64,000 nt of DNA from Linnemannia hyalina (Eukaryota; Mortierellomycota; Mortierellomycetes; Mortierellales; Mortierellaceae): the NCBI GenBank assembly GCA_019671135.1, contig JAHRHY010000015.1, positions 1,726,565-1,790,564 of the forward strand. Reading direction: 5' to 3'. Position 1 is the first letter of the stretch; every line of letters begins with the position of its first letter. Positions 62,188 through 64,000 of this stretch are shown piece after piece. Made by a program: the position numbers and the translations under genes. The notes under the pieces were generated by a model. It did not search any database and had not been told where the DNA came from. It saw only the letters and a program-made list of their open reading frames with translations.

Positions 62188-64000
62188 ACCGAGTCGGATG
62201 GATGTACCAAGTCAAGGACTTACCCAAGTTCGCTGATTTTGTTATTCTTGCTGCAGAGAGCGGTCGACCCGAGCGTTCTTACGATGATCTTGTTGCAGAA
62301 GCGCATTGCAGTCCTTGAGGGATGCTGGGTGTGGCACCTGATGAAACAACCTTCGAGTCTATATGGACAGTTTGCAGCATATGCAGGGACCCGCAGACAG
62401 TGATGAGTGGGCACCGGTTATTTTGGAGAGGAGACGATTGACCGGGGCTGCAGATAACGAAGCGCGAGGCAGGCCCAGAGTTTAAAGGATAAGCTCATCA
62501 ACCAGCAGAAGAGGGCAGCGGCAGCAGCAACGCTTGCGACGACAAGTGGAACGCGTGTCGGGGGGACTACTGGTGGTAGCATCAACCAAGTTCCTACAGC
62601 GGGTGACAGTTCGGTCCAGAAGGGGAATGCTGGATTCGGCGTCAACGTGGCGCCTTCGGTAATGGTAGTGGTTCTGGTGCGCCTAGAGGTCGAGGAGGCA
62701 GTCATGGTCGTGGAGGTTACAAGAGGAACTTCAACCGTGGACACCATCCTTATCCTGGCAGAGGAAACAGCAATGGTAAGCTAAACCACACTGTTGAGTA
62801 TGATGATGCATCTGAAGAAAAGTTGAAGTAGATGGTGGTGAGATGTCTGTTGTCGACCAAGATGTCGTTGAGATGAGTAACGAAAATGGTGACGTCACCG
62901 AAGTCGAACATGACCGCATGACTAACGACGCGTCTTTCATTCTGCATTCCAAACAGGTGGAAACAAGCAGTGAGATGCAACAAACTGATGTACATGAACT
63001 GGAGGAGCAGTCGCACAGTACAGAAGTTTAACAGAAGTAGTCATAGTGAATGAAACAACAACTGACGAGAAGAATGTCAGTGACATCAACCCGAGTGAAA
63101 CAGTGAAGAGAGAAGAAGAAAAAGAAGAATGCAAAGGGTATTGCGAAAATCGAATTGAAGAGCAAACTGCGTGGTGAATCCGGTTTGGGTATGAGAGTTC
63201 ATGTAGGTCCATTGCCGATGCATCCTCTCGACGGGGGGAAGGTAGCGTGATGCTAAAGTGGCTGTCGACCAGCAAAGGTGAAGTATGGAGCTATGGGCAT
63301 TGTTAAAGAAGGAAGAGATAATGCACCGGAGCCGAGTACAACATCGAGGATGTAGTAGACGACGAGTACCTAAGGGCCTTCGAAAGATTTTCAATTAGTG
63401 ATAACCCAGTGTCAGACGCATGTGATGGTTACCCATTATTCTCCTTTGAGAGAAGGACTTTGAGTTAGTCACAAGCACTATGGTTCAAGTAACGAAAACT
63501 CAGCCAGATAATCGACTGTTTGTTCCTGTTTATCTTAATCAAGAGCGACATCTTGCACTCATTGATACTGGTGCCACACACATTTCATTTATTAGTGCAG
63601 CTGTAGTCAAAAGTATTCTATTCGGTTAAACCAATGGAAGGATACATTGAATTAGCTGACTCGTCTGTCATTAAACGCGTTGGAGAAACGGAAAACGTAG
63701 AGATTGTCTGTGGACAGAATGTGCTTAGCGCGCCATATGAGGTTATTGAACAGAGTCATGCAGTTACCATTGGCATGGATCTCTTTCACCGCTATGGATT
63801 CATATCGTTGGACTACCCGATGCAGATGAGTCGTCTGGACGGATGCCAGCGCCAGTTGAAGACGAAAAGCCCACGCTGATACCTCTCACGATTCCAGAAC
63901 GAGAAAGACGCAGGAATTTATTGCGGAAAAGGACGCGTTCATGAAGAGTATAGAAGAGTCGCTGAGGTTAAACGCCAAGATTCCAAATACAAGTCATTGT
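62188..64000 (+). pseudogene. Second copy of element A gag-pol, indel-ridden, runs off the window
   Basis: The nucleotide sequence closely follows the reverse complement of 5985-4190 of element A. It starts inside gag (YQVKDLPKF region) directly at the giant element boundary and reaches the start of the reverse transcriptase region at the window end. Many one- to few-base indels, often in short runs, break the frame, for example near 62463, 62640, 62820, 63240 and 63450. The protease region (IDTGAT, near 63560) is recognisable. The copy could be a decayed pseudogene, or the indels could be unpolished long-read errors at a contig end. Confidence 0.85.

Noticed and set aside
1..64000. tRNA or rRNA genes
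   Set aside because: I looked for GGTTCRANNCC-type B boxes with a fitting cloverleaf and for rRNA-like stretches and found none convincing; a covariance-model scan would be decisive.

Overview
The window looks like a transposon-dense tract of a filamentous, probably early-diverging fungus (Mucoromycota or Mortierellomycota type). This is an inference from short GT-AG introns with a TACTAAC-like branch site, chromodomain Ty3 elements, a MULE transposase with a SWIM finger, and DDE_4, Tc1 and Helitron relics. Clear single-copy host genes are absent; nearly every coding region belongs to a mobile element.

Layout. (1) 0.2-15.3 kb: a DDE_4-type transposase (minus), Ty3 element A (minus, one gag-pol ORF truncated inside integrase), a fragment of a short inverted-repeat element, a 5'-truncated Ty3 element E with its 3' LTR, a decayed Helitron, and AT-rich noncoding DNA. 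A ~500-bp repeat occurs at 1.65-2.15 kb and, inverted, at 14.78-15.27 kb. (2) 15.2-42.3 kb: a Russian doll. Ty3 element B (minus) is split by C (plus, 18928-24164, TSD AGAGG) and by C' (minus, 25056-41598, TSD CTTC). C' is itself split by D (plus, 25202-30938, TSD CGTCA) and D' (minus, 31502-37060, TSD AGAGG). D carries a 173-bp inverted-repeat element (TSD CATGC) for which D' is the empty site. C and D have complete LTRs, an initiator-Met-type primer site, gag, a -1 frameshift signal, pol with a chromodomain, and a polypurine tract. (3) 42.26-62.19 kb: a ~19.9-kb segment bounded by inverted repeats of more than 1 kb that end in TTCTAACACCCCC and are flanked by TA. Inside are two divergently oriented multi-exon genes: a degenerate Ulp1-like peptidase (minus) and a very large Ulp1 + FAR1-type finger + MULE transposase + SWIM protein (plus). 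It also holds a two-exon gene of unknown function, a Tc1 pseudogene and a third, damaged copy of the terminal repeat. (4) 62.19-64.0 kb: an indel-ridden plus-strand copy of element A running off the end.

How the parts relate. The C and D families share the same expression logic: gag, then a slippery heptamer with a 5-nt spacer and a stem whose sequence differs but whose pairing is kept. A and B instead encode gag and pol in one frame without a zinc knuckle. The 19.9-kb segment is the best candidate for an undescribed system: a giant MULE-like element that encodes both a fused and a catalytically dead SUMO-protease-like domain.
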